Origin: Pelargonium tetragonum
Lineage: Eukaryota; Streptophyta; Magnoliopsida; Geraniales; Geraniaceae
DNA length: 53,497 nt
Assembly: GCA_036897445.1 (NCBI GenBank)
Contig: JAYMTL010000129.1
Span: 1 to 53,497 of the forward strand
Direction of reading: 5' to 3'
Below the pieces are notes generated by a model. The model was not told where the DNA came from. It ran no database searches and worked only from the letters and a program-made list of their open reading frames with translations. Below are positions 34,601-46,719 of the stretch, in pieces (position 1 is the first letter of the stretch; every line of letters begins with the position of its first letter). The position numbers were made by a program, and so were the translations under genes.

Positions 34601-37600
34601 CAGTAAATCTAGAAGCTCTTTTGACTGCGTTTTTAACGTTTTAAGACAGAAAAATCCCTATTCTATTTCTGAAATCCTCGTTCTAGGTCAGAAGGTCATA
34701 GCGAACTGGAATATAGAAATAGCTTCGTTGAATAAAACTTAAACCGAGTATTCTTAAATTAAGGATTGGAATCGCGTCAACTAGAGAGCAAAAGTCCTTA
34801 TAAACCTGTGACTGCGGTCAAATCTCAAAAGGATGCTTTTCCCGATCTTGCTGTTAAAAAGGGTAACTTTCTATTATATTTCATTTCGTACTAAATTATA
34901 TCGGTAAGGCGACGACCATATTGGAATGTTAGTTATTGCTCATTTTTATGATTAGGTGTATATAATAAGGGATTTCGTCTTAAAAACTTAGTACTAAAAA
35001 GGAGACTTTTACAGGACTCTGATTCGCTTATAACTTGAACTGTCTAACATCTACTAAGATTCCCGGTATTTCCAGAAAACGCCCCTCTCTTCAAATCAAA
35101 AAGTAGTTGTAATACCTAATGTATTTCTAACAAAAGTCTATGTAATAAGGGTTATTATCGAGAAGGACAACTCTAATTAAATAAGATAGACTTCCTAATA
35201 GCGGCAAAGGACTCTAAGTAGATACATACTACATCTTTTCTTGTGGATTCTACAAAGATCTAACAAAGATGAGAACTTATTCTATATCCTACGAGCAGAA
35301 AGGAAAAACCCCGTTTCCGTTTTTAGGAAAGGACCCAGATTGTTGGGCATTATAATTAACTTAAGCTTTTCTATGACATAAAAACCTATATCGTGAATTA
35401 AAAACCTCCTATGTAATTCTAAGAATTCCTGCTGTTTTATTCCAAGCTCTTCTTTGTAAAATCTCTATCTGGTATTTTCGGGCTATAAGCATAACAGCCT
35501 AAACTTGTTACAAAAAAATCTCTTCAGCACTTTTTAAAAGTTAAGGAATCCTTATAAAATAAAGGTTGTCCCTCGCTTCCATTAGTACTTTTGGAGTATA
35601 TACTCTTGTTTACATTTTAAAAACTCTTCTCAAGGACTCAGGGACCCCTTTTTAAATTTAATACAGAAAAAATCACTCTAGTCTTAAGACTTACAAGGGA
35701 ATCCTTCCTTCCCGATGCATCTATTATAGACTCTATACAAGCTACTAAATTCCTAAAGTTGTGGTATATAAAAGGAGCTACTTGTATTTCCTTACAAGGT
35801 ATTCCTTGATTGCGAGTACACCTGTATCAGTTTTGTAAAAATCATTAATTTACGCCTTGCACCTAACTTGAACGTAGGCAAACTTTAAAATTAGATACAA
35901 TTCCTATTCTTTTTTGCTAGAATAACCTACATTGTGAGTAAGACCGACTGCTCCTATATAATAGGTTGTCTTTCAGATACAGCAAAGCGAGCTAGCCCAT
36001 ATGTCGTAGGTGGATTTAACATTAACTAAAATCAAGTATGAGATTGCGCTTGTTGACTATATTTCTAAGTCCTGAAAAAGCTTCTCTGTAAGTAAGATAC
36101 GTGGCCCAGCTCCGAGAAATCCGAGGGCTATCGCACCTTTGCGGTGAGTCTATTTTATTGCTGTAATTTAAGTAAAGGAATTCTAAAGTGGTTTTTGTGA
36201 AGTTAAAAGTTTTTTATGGGGAGTGCGGAATCTAGACGAAAAGTATAATAAAAGATACACAAACTCGGGAAAAAGGATCCCGTGGGTTTTACTAAAATCT
36301 TATGCTATAACATGGATTTATACAGCAAAAATTTTCTATTTGTAGGAGTTGTCCGAGATTTTTGGGGTATCCCTGCGTTCCTAATCAATCCATAGCAATT
36401 TATAGGAAATATGCCACTTTTCTTAAGAGCCCCCTTATTTTTGTCTATCAACCAAGGAGCACCCGCTTAGTACAGGTAACCTAAGATTCATTTTTGAGAG
36501 CTTTCCTAATTAGAAGGATCCCCTTATAGTTGCTCTGCCACGCTCTAGTTTAGTATTAGTAGAAGTTTGCTGTATATACGTGTTCCTTTTCCTAGTGTTA
36601 AGTTACAATTAAAGTAAAGGTATTCATATTTTGTATTTAAAGTAATCGTGTAAATCTAATTATCCCTTTTATGTACCAACTCCTGTTATGGTTTTTGCAA
36701 ATGGTAGAGGAAGGAACACGTTTTCTATAGAAAGTCTAGTAATAACTAGGAATATTTAAAAAGGGGGCCGCAGTAGTATAAAATGTAATAAACTCCGATA
36801 CAGTAACAAAACTCATAGGAATCCGCTGAGAAACCCGCAGACCTAACAAATAAAAAATTCTAGTTCTGAGTAAAAGGGTAACCTAATAACGGGACAACCC
36901 GGATATACTCGGAGGGATTCCACTTCGATTTTTTGCCAGGCTTTTCTTGATTAAATCACTATGAGTCTTATGCCCTAACCTAAAAAGTACCTAACTGCTT
37001 TTAGATTAGAGATTTTAACTCTTTACAAAACCCTTAATAGACGCTTCCCGAATCCTTTTTCTAAATTTCTTTTCTAAGGGCCCTCCGCCGCAAAGATCTA
37101 CAGTAACTAAAAACAAAAACCGGGTTCTTCCGCAACTGGCTATAACTGTAAGATTAGTAATATAAGGATTGCCCAATCTACTCTACAGGGTACCCCACAT
37201 ATATATAATGAGAATAAAGTGTCTACCTTTTAATTTAAAGTTATAAGCTTGTCAAGTCGTTTTTTTACATATTATGTATGGCCCAGACTAAAGATTAATC
37301 CCGCATAATTATACACTAAAGTTTTCTCTAATCTCGTTTACTTACTTTTCTTCTTTTTATTCCCGGCATAACTTTTCCTCAGGAATTCCTTTAGAAAGGA
37401 GGTAGCTGTTTTCATACGCCCTCGCACACGTCAGTGCTCGTTTATATGCTGGGATTCCCCATCTCTTAATTTTTCGTGGGGTTTCAGTATCCTTTTATTA
37501 GAACCTGTCTTTATTTTTTCACAATTCAAAACAGGGATACTCACAGCAATGCTTTAGTAAAGTATTTGCTTTCTTAGTTTACGAGGAATTTAGATAAGGG

Positions 37601-37939
37601 AAATTCAATTTCCAAATAACAGAAGTCCGCCTTTTCCTAATTGTAACCGGTATAAGATAATCTAGCAGAACTCAAATTTCTCGTCATATCATAACAAATT
37701 AAGTAAAGCAGGGCTGTCACTATATAGAAAATAGGAAGCTTCGCAGGTTCTTCTTTTTCTCTTACTAAAAGGGGGTCTAAGGGTTCCTCGAGAGGATTCT
37801 TGTGTTATTTTTTAATTCATAAAATCAAAGGTTGGTAATAGAAGGGACCTTATAGAGAAGTTTCGGCAATGCTTTTTCTTTTTCGTAGTAATATTTCCTC
37901 CTTAAAAATGAAAGGAAAGTTCTCTCGGGTGTGTATATA

Positions 37940-38500
37940 AAATAGACTTAAATGAACTTACGCCTAACGTTAAACTCTAAACAACACTTCACTATATCCT
38001 TAACTTAATTGCATTACCTATACTCCGGTTTCTTATGTCTATTACCTAGACCTATCTTACTTACTTACCTTAGTTCAATAACAACTGTAATTACCATTTC
38101 CTAGACAGTGAAAGCAGACTTTCAATTTGACTTCTTCACTGCAAACGAACCCCTTACTTACTTTAAATTACTGAAATTTAACTCGCTTTAATTAAGCCTT
38201 CTCTAACTAGAAAGCTGAGCAAGACCAACAAGAATTTCACTTTATTTCACTTACTTACTCTTACTGGAAACACATTCGTTTTGAGTTCTTTATACTCCTG
38301 TCTTTAACCAAAATTAGCACAGTAAGACAAAGGTTCTAATCTCACACGCTAAAAGAAAAGGAACTTTAGGCAATAAAGATTCTCATAAACCCCTTAAAAG
38401 CATAAATTTCAAGGAAATCCTACCTAGTTTTCAAGACTAGCACTAAACCCTTCACCTGGGGACCTTATTCCTCTGCAAGATCTGAAGAGGAAAGTTCCTT
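37940..38500 (-). other. C/T-rich block with conserved element
   Basis: No gene. The plus strand is pyrimidine-rich and G-poor (cctagacctatcttacttac near 38046) and carries the reverse conserved element at 38005. The region up to 38320 resembles the block at 44240-44340. Confidence 0.45.
38005..38028 (-). repeat. Conserved element AGGTAATGyAATTAA, copy 6, extended
   Basis: On the plus strand TTAATTGCATTACCT, then A, then TACTCCGG. The whole 24-base unit recurs at 44318-44341 with one mismatch. On the minus strand the element is preceded by CCGGAGTA. This shows that the conserved unit extends at least 8 bases upstream in this subfamily. Confidence 0.85.
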
Positions 38501-39120
38501 TAGAGCCGGTACTTGTAACAAAGAGTCGTTTTCTATCCTAGTAGGATCCAGCCTTTTTGGGAATTTCCATTAAATAATCTGTAAAACTTGCTTGAAACCC
38601 TTGTTCTGGGGAAGATCTCCTATTTTATTTCATATAAGCTATGCGCCATTTATATATATACCCCCTACGTGCAGAAAAGCCCTTTATATAATAAACCGGG
38701 TTCACAGTATTGTATTTTAATAAATTGAAGTTTTTTAGTAGTAGCTTACATAAGTCAGGAACTCCCGGATCTATATAGTAAAATACCTATAATAAAGTAA
38801 AGATACGCTATAAAACTGACAAAGTAGGGGTCCTTTCTAGCTTGTATAATTTGGGTTGTATTAGGAAATCCTTGTTGAGATTTACACTTTTTATTTTTAT
38901 GTTCGGTGTAGCATTAATACGAAGGAAGTAGGTCTTATAAAAAGAAGGGGATTAGAGCGCAGTCTGCTAAAAATTTAAGGAATGAAGCTTTTCTGAGGAA
39001 ATAGTAAGGCTTTATTTTAATCTATATGTTTCTTTCTTTTCCACGCAATCCTCTTAATCAAGCTTCAATTAAGTATAAGTTTAGAACTTTGTTATGTATA
39101 TAATGGACCCCCGTAAATAT
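38500..39120. other. Non-coding background
   Basis: Only degenerate hairpin motifs and a TA microsatellite at 38651-38660. Confidence 0.55.
38651..38660. repeat. TA microsatellite
   Basis: Alternating TA run. Confidence 0.8.
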
Positions 39121-39560
39121 CCCATATTTAGTTAAACGAATACTCTTATTTATTAGAATTATTAGAGCTATACTCTTCTTGTAGCTAGTATTCCCCGTAT
39201 TATGTTCTCTGTAGCTAGTGTCTTAGTGTTTCTTGTTATGTAGTTATTGTATTCTTGTTACTTACTACACTTCTATATTCTATATTGTATTAGTCTTATA
39301 GCTTATAGTATTAATTATTTATTTAGTATTGGTAATAGACAGTATACCGGTGTAGTATACATGAATATACCTACTTACACTAGAAAACCCATACCTCACC
39401 TCTTTTTGACCTAAACTTCTTTCTTTATGACTTAATGACTTGACTTCTTTCATACTTGCTTTTGTATTGACTTGCTTTTTGTTAGGAGCAATATTAGAAG
39501 CAGAAGGAGAAGCAGCAAGCAACAGGTTTAGGATTAGTATTCGGAGTAGTAGAAGTACTT
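39120..39560 (+). other. T-rich block
   Basis: Phrases gctagtgtcttagtgtttct (compare gctagtgtctttgtgttctt at 3923), tattgtattcttgttactt and tatattgtattagtctta place this in the T-rich family. It ends with the 20-base repeat shared with 4127 and then an A/G-rich simple stretch (agaagcagaaggagaagcag near 39497). The 67-codon minus-strand frame at 39319-39522 crosses this simple sequence and is not called. Confidence 0.5.
39362..39389 (+). repeat. Dispersed direct repeat shared with 4127
   Basis: TGAATATACCTACTTACACT is identical to 4127-4146; the next eight bases match at six positions. Confidence 0.85.
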
Positions 39561-40040
39561 AAATATTTTAGAGACAGGGCAAAAGTATAGAACAACACCT
39601 TTTGAATAAAAGACTAAGGGGCCACGTAAAAGGAGAACTTTTTTAATTATTAAGTTTCCGATTTTAGAGTTATACGGGTACCTTACTACGAGGTTTAAGT
39701 TCTAGCATTAAAGAGTCCAAATATTTACATTTTCGATTATATTGAGGGTTTTAAGGATTCTTGGACTACTAGATACTTCTGTGAAGCCACAATACAATAA
39801 AGGGCTTTGCACCTTGCGGGTACCTGGATTTTAGCCTTGGCAATTTCTGCTAGACTTTGCTGCAATAGCAGGATTTTTGTCGAGGAGTTTACTAGGATTC
39901 TTACTTTCAATTTCAAACAGGGAGAAATTCTCTATATAAGTAATTCTAAGAGCACTTTACTCTATCTGGTAAGGTAGTAAGAACAGTTTTTTCCCCTCGA
40001 GATTATACCACACCGACTACCCTCAGCATCCCAGGAACCC

Positions 40041-40052
40041 TTTTTTTTTTTT
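40041..40052 (+). repeat. Poly-T run (T12)
   Basis: Twelve T after a C-run that belongs to a hairpin motif copy (aggaaccc). Confidence 0.85.
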
Positions 40053-40204
40053 CATTTTATAAGGCACAGGCTTTTATCCTAAAACGTCTCGCTATTAGTT
40101 ACTGTAATAGCAAGAAAAACCTATTGGGGCTCTAGATTGCAAATATAAAAAAGAGCAAAAACTTATGGTATAGGATCGTAGCTTCTAAAGATGCACAGGA
40201 ATAA

Positions 40205-40250
40205 ATACGATTGTTTAGTGCTCGTGAGACCGGGGCTAGGTCCCTACATA
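40205..40250 (+). other. Possible LSU rRNA domain V scrap (2580 region)
   Basis: TACGATTGTTTAGTGCTCGTGAGAC followed by GGTCCCTA resembles LSU domain V (TACGCGAGCTGGGTTTAG, CGTCGTGAGAC, GGTCCCTA). Three conserved words are in the right order, but with small gaps and insertions between them. GGTCCCTA also belongs to a hairpin motif copy (ggggctaggtccc), which weakens the case. Confidence 0.2.
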
Positions 40251-41196
40251 ATACATACTAGGACTAAAAAAGCAGCTCTAGCTCCCTTTGTAAATCCTTT
40301 CAAAATTAGATTGGTAATAAAAATTCATACAAAAAGCTTTTGAGGAAGATTCTAATATCATTTCTTTTTCAAAGGGCTGCAGCGACTCTGTAAAATGTTT
40401 AAGAAGCTGGGCTCGCATATAGACGACAGGCTGGATTACCCTTTCCCTTACTCACCCTTCGAACAGCGCTAGTAATATAACATTTTTATCAAACACTTGG
40501 ACCAAAGGGAACTTTCCTTAGCATCCTTATTCCATTCAGATCCGCCACCATGTTCTTAGCTTTCATCTTTAACAAGCTTCCCGATAATGAAATAACATTA
40601 GGGACTTACTTTAAAATTTCAGAGAGTGTCCTCGGTTTTACTCTATTCCTAGCAACAAGTTTAGAAACAGGGAATATCTTCCTATTGTGCATTTAGTCCT
40701 TTCTTATAAAAATTTTTAGATTTAGCAGTCAAAAACTAAAAAAGAGCTAGAGGTAACTGTAGTATCTAGGAGTTATGCTTTCAAAAGAAGAGTAGAATAA
40801 AAATTCTCCTGGTTCGCAATAAGGGTATTCCCTTATATTTGGTACTTGATTAACAGGGCTGCACTATATAGGAGTTCCCTTTCATTTCTAGTTAACCCCA
40901 AAAAGTCCCCAATAAAAAAGAAAGAAAAAAGTACTTAGATATTGTCAAAAAATTTTTCCAACGGGGCGTTTATCACTACCCTTAGAATTTTACGTATACG
41001 CTTTTTATAAAGGGACCCGTATTGGAGCCTAGACAGAAAGATTTTGATCGGGAGCATAACCTGTTTTCCCTTTTTAATTAAGGGATTGCCCCTTTTAACC
41101 CTCTTCAAGTCAATCGTAAAAAGGATACCCGCGGTAAGAATTCAATTTCTTTATTTTACAGGATCCTATAGAAGTTTTAGGTTCTATTCTCTTACA

Positions 41197-41212
41197 GAGG
41201 TAATGTAATTAA
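41197..41212 (+). repeat. Conserved element AGGTAATGyAATTAA, copy 7
   Basis: GAGGTAATGTAATTAA, followed by GAAGGGG. The minus-strand copy at 44318 is also followed by GAAGGG, so some copies share downstream bases as well. This one lies in background, without a T-rich block. Confidence 0.8.
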
Positions 41213-41503
41213 GAAGGGGAAGTTTCTTTAGCTCGCAAAAACTTGGGGCATGCTCTCCTTGGAAAGAAAAGGAATTCTCCTACTTTATAGTAATAAAGAC
41301 TTTGTTTTTTGTTTAAAGTTTAAAACTAGCCTCAAAAGCTAAAAATCCCGAACTAGGCTTTTTTTCTATAGTTGCTGTATAAAAAGGGACTCTCTACTTA
41401 CTTATCTAGACTCCTTCTAAAAGAAATTTTACGATAACTTCGAATTTAGTCAACTCTTAAACATAAACATACAGGCACGTAAGGTAGTAGGATTTCTTGC
41501 AGA

Positions 41504-41524
41504 GCCGGGTGCTCCTCACTCGGT
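41504..41524. repeat. G+C-rich hairpin
   Basis: GCCGGGTG, the loop CTCCT, then CACTCGGT: an 8-bp stem with two G-T wobbles. It superficially recalls a group II intron domain V (gAGCCG start) but lacks its length and bulge. Confidence 0.55.
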
Positions 41525-43365
41525 GAATTTCTCAAGTATAGGATCCTTTAGAAGTTTAGGGGATTGTAAGGGGCATTCGTAAGCAAAGGGGGCTTACCCT
41601 AGAATATAAATAGAAGGCTTTCCTCTAATGTTTCATTTAATTAAGACTTTTGGTAGTTCTGAAACCCGGAGGAGACTCTAAAAAATCTTGTCTTTGTTGG
41701 GTATAATAAAGGTATACTGTTCTAAGCCCGTAACCCCAAAAATGTATACACCAGAATCCGGTGTCTTAACACTTAGCTTTATTTGTACGGATCCTTGAGC
41801 CAAGGAATTGGGTAAATCCTTTATAGAAAAAAGAGTACCCTGCTACCTTTTTTTAATAAAATCATTTGAATAAATCAAAAATAAGAAATAGAAGTTAGTT
41901 AACTTTGTAGCTGCACTTGAGTCCTTATAGTTATTAGCCCTCTTTTTTTAGTTCTAATTTTGGTTGAGTACAAAAGACAAGCTTTTTGGGGTTTCGGGAG
42001 CGCCTTGAGCAGTTATCTAGCTACTGGGGTCCATAAATTCGTATTAAGCTTGGGGCAATTGGTTTGGTGTCATCTAAGGTCAAAGATAGACTTTGACTTC
42101 TAAGAAAACTGACGATATAAAGTATTTCGGAATTAGGAATATGGAAAATCCTCTGGTAATGGAATTGGGGAATACATGTAGCTCCTATTATTCCAAAGAA
42201 CAAAGTACTCTAAAACTCCTTCTTGCTTTAGCGGGCTTTTTATAGTGATACTCTTTAAGACCTGGATTAAGACTGGAAGAAAGCTCGAGGAAGAACTTCT
42301 AAATTACAATTAAAACTAATTTACAAGGGAATAATTTGGGTTAGTTGTTTGTAGTCGTTAAAAGGGCGAGTCGGGGGAAGGGGTTTTGAGCTTTTTATTT
42401 ATAAGAAAAAGTCTACTGCATAATTTGAAGTTTTTTTAATACTTTAAGGGAGTAAGTCCATCGGTTCGGAATATTGTAAGTCAAAGTCTTTGGAAAAAGG
42501 TGTCTCGTAGGATAAGGCACTAGAGGTTTAGTATGCACGGGTTTATAAAGGCAAAAGGATTTTTCTAGCCTGAGCTTTACTAATAAGTATTCTTATCTTC
42601 GTATCTTATAAGCAATTTGAGTAGAGAAGTAAACTCTCACTTTTTTATAAAGTTCTTTACTAGGATGTGGATTTAATCGGGAGTCTTTTATAGGAATTTT
42701 TCAATTTAATTAAAAGAATAAAATGACTTAACATATTCCCGTCCCGCGTTAAATCTGCTCTGCAAATAACACGTATTAAGCTTAGGTTTTCAAAACGGGG
42801 TAATCAAAGAAATTTTTATTAAGGGCATTCCCGTTTGTTGGTTATATATCCCTGTTAGAGTTAGTCATAGATGTTTTTGATTTGTTGTATAAAGTAAGAT
42901 ACCCAGTACAGTAATGAAAGTAGTGAGAGTCCTAAAATTCACGAGGTAGAGACCCCTCTATAGCTATTTACCGGGGATAAATACTTGCCAGAAAAGCTAA
43001 ACTTGTTTTTCTCTCTTTTTTGAGGTTTTATGATAAGAGAGCCCTCTAATTTCTCTTTATGACCTCCTTTCACGACTTGACTTTCTTATAAAGCATAAGG
43101 TATATCTCAGAAAGAGCGATATAAATTCAAATTTTATTTACACAACATGAAGTAAAGAGCTCCATTTCACCGGATACGGAATACTACGAAATAGGCAAAA
43201 CTAAAGAGTACGCAAAACTCTGTATAAGCGTAGGGTACTCTAAAGGGAATACTCCGGCACGAATCTTCCTTGACAGGTAAATATCTCTGGAACTCCTGTC
43301 AGTCAGAGGAATTTTGGAGGGTCCTTTTTAGTAAAAAAGTTGGATATATTATTTCAAGGTTTTTT

Positions 43366-43387
43366 CAAGTAGATATATATCTACTTG
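43366..43387. repeat. Perfect 22-base palindrome
   Basis: Half-site CAAGTAGATAT repeated as its exact reverse complement, with no spacer. The ends share AAGTA/TACTT with the arms of the hairpin family, but the centre is an AT alternation with no G-run. It could be a cruciform or a dimer-binding site; function unknown. Confidence 0.8.
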
Positions 43388-44317
43388 CCCTGTGCCATAA
43401 CATTAGGAGTGTATAAGATTTGTATCCCTTATACCAACAACTAGTAAGGATTCGGACTAAGGAAACCCGAACAAGAAACTTTAAAATAGAAAATCGATTA
43501 TATGCTTGATTTTGGATTTATGAACAAGATTAAGAAAATTTTAGACATGAGATAAAAAGTTACGAGTATTTTGCCTAATCCGATTTAGTGGAGTTCCCAA
43601 AAGGAGGTTTACCCTAAGATTGGAGAGTTAGAATCCTCTTTAGAAAAGGCAAAGAAATTCACGAAGCCTCTTCTAGATAGAACAAAACCTTATAAGTACG
43701 AAATCCCTCAGAGCAGTATACTTGTAAAAAGTCTTGTTTTCCTTTTAGTGTTATCAAATTCAGGATTATAAATAAAGAAAGCAGGCAAGACTTCCTTTTA
43801 TTAAAGGGGGCTTCTGGGTATTTAGTATTTAAAAGCAGTTACCCTCTTATCAAGGAGAGGAGAAAGAGATCTAAAGTTCAGTCAATTTCTATGCTCTTAA
43901 AAAGTTCAAATCTTTTTTAAAGTTTAATTAAAAAGCACAGATTTCGTATCTTTAGTACCCGGTTCAGAGCCAATCAAATAAATAGAAGGAAACCTATTTT
44001 TAGGTTTAGTTAGAAAATTCCTTGTGATCCCGACTTACTTCAAAGCACCTTGTTCAGAAAAACCTGCAATTACAATTTATCTGTTTAAAACGCAACAATT
44101 CTCAATCAAAAAAGTACGCAGGACTGCAGGATCTTGTACTTTATAAGACTAGAAAGCTTTCTATTACTATAACTTTTACTAAACCTCAAATAGGATCTTA
44201 AAGCCCCAACCCAAAGGGAACCCCTATTTCCTTTTTCTTAGATGCCTACCTATTCTGCCTTCCTTCTTACTCATATCTAGACTCTGTACCAGTATCTTAC
44301 TCTTAACTACACCCTTC

Positions 44318-44341
44318 TTAATTGCATTACCTTTACTCCGG
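44318..44341 (-). repeat. Conserved element AGGTAATGyAATTAA, copy 8, extended
   Basis: Minus strand CCGGAGTA, then AAGGTAATGCAATTAA and GAAGGG. Its neighbour on the plus strand, cttaactacacc (44302-44313), recurs before the copy at 46059, so these two copies share a longer ancestor. Confidence 0.85.
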
Positions 44342-46058
44342 CTCTCTAAAATCGAAATACCCTTTATTCTATACAGAAAAATCCTAGGAAAAAGAAAGTA
44401 ACAATGCAGTCGTAAGAGGTTTTCCTTTTGTTCTGAGCTATTAAGTTCTATCCAGGGTTCCCCGTTTTAATAGTACGGAATTCTTACAAGTTCTTATGCT
44501 TCTAATCTAAGAGTAATCTGACTGCTTTTCACTAGTGAGAGGTCCTGTTGCCTAAGAAAGGAATCCCTTACCATTAAACCGCTTTCTTATAACCCCAAAA
44601 TTCTTCTCGGGTAGTTTTCAATATCTTGTAAATAAACACTGTAGGATGGTTCTACTCTAATACACACACCTCTGTAGTTTTATCTTTCTGAGTTAAATTC
44701 TAGTTTTTTTCCTTAAAGTCCTTAGTAAGTATACTCGGGATTTTCCTTCTTGAGCTCCTGCTTAGGCTACGAAAAGGACAAAATCTAGTTAAGTAAGGTG
44801 AATCCATGAGGCCCTTTCTAAAAAAACTTCTTATCCTTTTTTGGATTTGGGGATGAAAGCACGCTAATAAAGGCTTTTTATCAAATATTGAGTAAATCTC
44901 ACTATTAGAGGGGGTCCTTTTAAGGTGTTTAAAAGCGCAGCCTAGAAAGTGTCAATTTTATGATTGTATGGAAGTATAGAACCGGGGTGCAAAGCTATGC
45001 CTTAACTTTATGGTTTCCGGAACACAGTCAAAAACCTAAAAGACGAGACTTATAAGATACGAAGTAGTTAATGCTATAGCACCTAGGCTATACTATATTC
45101 CTAAAGGTTGTCTTGGATAAAAGGGGGACTCTTACTTTCTTTTCAGTCCTAATATAATAGCAACCCTGTTACTTGTGAAGACTTTATAATATTTTAAGGG
45201 TTTACTCTAGTGTGTAGTTTTACCCCCAATTGTAGGCGCTTTTTTTACTCCTCATAGTGGAAGAAAGGGAAGTCTATTTGCTAGAGTTATACCCCTTTGC
45301 ATAAAGAAAAGACATATAAAGATATCTAGAATGTAGTGTACAAAAGTACGAGTTGCTTCATTTCAAAATAAAAATCTAGAGTAGAACCTATCAGACGCGG
45401 TATAAATCTAAGTAATAGCAGATTAACGCTTGATTTTCCTAAGTAGAATTGCAAAAACACAGTGGAACTTCTTTTTTTATTAATTCCGCCCTTCGGAAAA
45501 CCCTCTTAGCGATGCTCTGTAACGAAATCTTACACATTTGGTAGCTTTCTTAGTCTTATGTATCCCTGTTTTATTAGCCTCGGTTTTTTACCTGTATTTT
45601 ATTCTATATCACCCCCACCTTCTTAGCTATTATCTTACTGTTGCAGCCTGTCAACCTACTGAAAGTCTCTCTCTCCGAATAAGGAAAACTCTTAAAAATG
45701 CTTTAATCCGCTATGCATTACGTACTACCTCTCTCTAGCTAGAAAAAATCATTCCTACTTGTTTTGGTTACCCCTATATTAATTAAATAAAAAGACAAAC
45801 CTGAAGCGCTACTAGACTCCTCTAAACTAGATAAGGAGCTCATTCCCAGGCAAATGGCTCTTGATTTTGGTTGAGACGTTTCTTCATGGATATACCGCCT
45901 TTCCTAGCTTTAATGTTACTCCGCATCTTACTCCTTTTTTGAAACTTGGTAGGAGCTTTCTTAATCTTCATAGTTATAACCTTATGCAAACTACCCGGGC
46001 CTAACCCCTCGATAGCTATACCTTTCTTGGTTGTACCCTTCTTAACTACACCGCTTTC

Positions 46059-46074
46059 TTAATTGCATTACCTA
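46059..46074 (-). repeat. Conserved element AGGTAATGyAATTAA, copy 9
   Basis: Minus strand TAGGTAATGCAATTAA followed by GAAAGCGGTGTAGTTAAG, which aligns with the sequence after the copy at 44318 (GAAGGGTGTAGTTAAG) apart from small insertions. On the plus strand it is followed about 30 bases later by cttgttgcctgtacct, a T-rich block phrase. Confidence 0.8.
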
Positions 46075-46719
46075 CGATCTCTTATGGTTCTTACAGTTCT
46101 TGTTGCCTGTACCTAAAAAATGTTTAATGGAGCCTATTGTATTATTCTTTAGTCTATGGTATAGTAAGCCTATATATTATATTACTTACTTATACTTATA
46201 TAGTTATATGTATAGATAGTGTAATATAGGAATTGTTATTAAGGCAAGATTTATCTTGTTCCTTGGGTTTATCGCTAATGAGGGGTTAGCCTTGGATGGT
46301 GTATGATAGTTTCTAGAATTAACTAGGATTAATAAGGTGTCCTCTTACTAGTAGTTAGGGTGCTTTTTCTTTTAAAAGGAATATTGAACTTTTACCAATG
46401 CTAGTTTAGGTGGACAACTTGCTCAATAAGGCACCCTTCTTAACTGGATTTCACTTTTTTTTAAGGAGTTACTTTCTGAAGTGGGAGATATACAACCATT
46501 TTTTTGTTCCCTATTAAGCAATTTACTGTGGATATAAGCTTTTGTAGTGCCTTAACTCGGTGGATCTTAAAGTTACGCTTCTGTGTCTGCGATATCCCTT
46601 AAAAGTACTGGGTTTTAGTCAATTTTTATAGGAGTTAGAGGGCTCTCATTATGTATATACATAAGCGAGATTCAGCTCAGCATACCGGGAAAAAGACAGA
46701 GTCAACTCGAAGAACAAAA

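Larger units (their letters stand above)
30560..37940. other. Non-coding stretch dense in hairpin motifs
   Basis: No gene over more than 7 kb. The 65-codon frame at 34545-34742 has equal G+C at codon positions 1 and 3 (about 35% each), so it does not look coding. Apart from the two tRNA-like sequences at its start and a perfect 9-bp hairpin at 31669, I see only degenerate copies of the hairpin motif. Confidence 0.6.
39560..44220. other. Non-coding stretch dense in hairpin motifs
   Basis: No gene. The 60-codon minus-strand frame at 42021-42203 has no family resemblance. The stretch contains a T12 run at 40041, a weak LSU-like match at 40211, a forward conserved element at 41197, a G+C-rich hairpin at 41504 and a perfect 22-base palindrome at 43366. 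Confidence 0.55.
44220..46340 (-). other. C/T-rich composite block with two conserved elements
   Basis: No gene. It starts with ttccttcttactcatatctag, carries the element at 44318 (with TACTCCGG), then background-like sequence to about 45530. A second T-rich part follows, with ttactgttgcagcctgtcaa near 45639, another element at 46059, and tatattacttacttatactt near 46177. The 66-codon frame at 45538-45738 lies in T-rich sequence and is hydrophobic for that reason; no family is recognised. Confidence 0.5.

Noticed and set aside
41501-41524. AGAGCCGGGTG hairpin as a group II intron domain V.
   Set aside because: Too short, lacks the two-base bulge and the GAAA loop, and no other intron domain is nearby.
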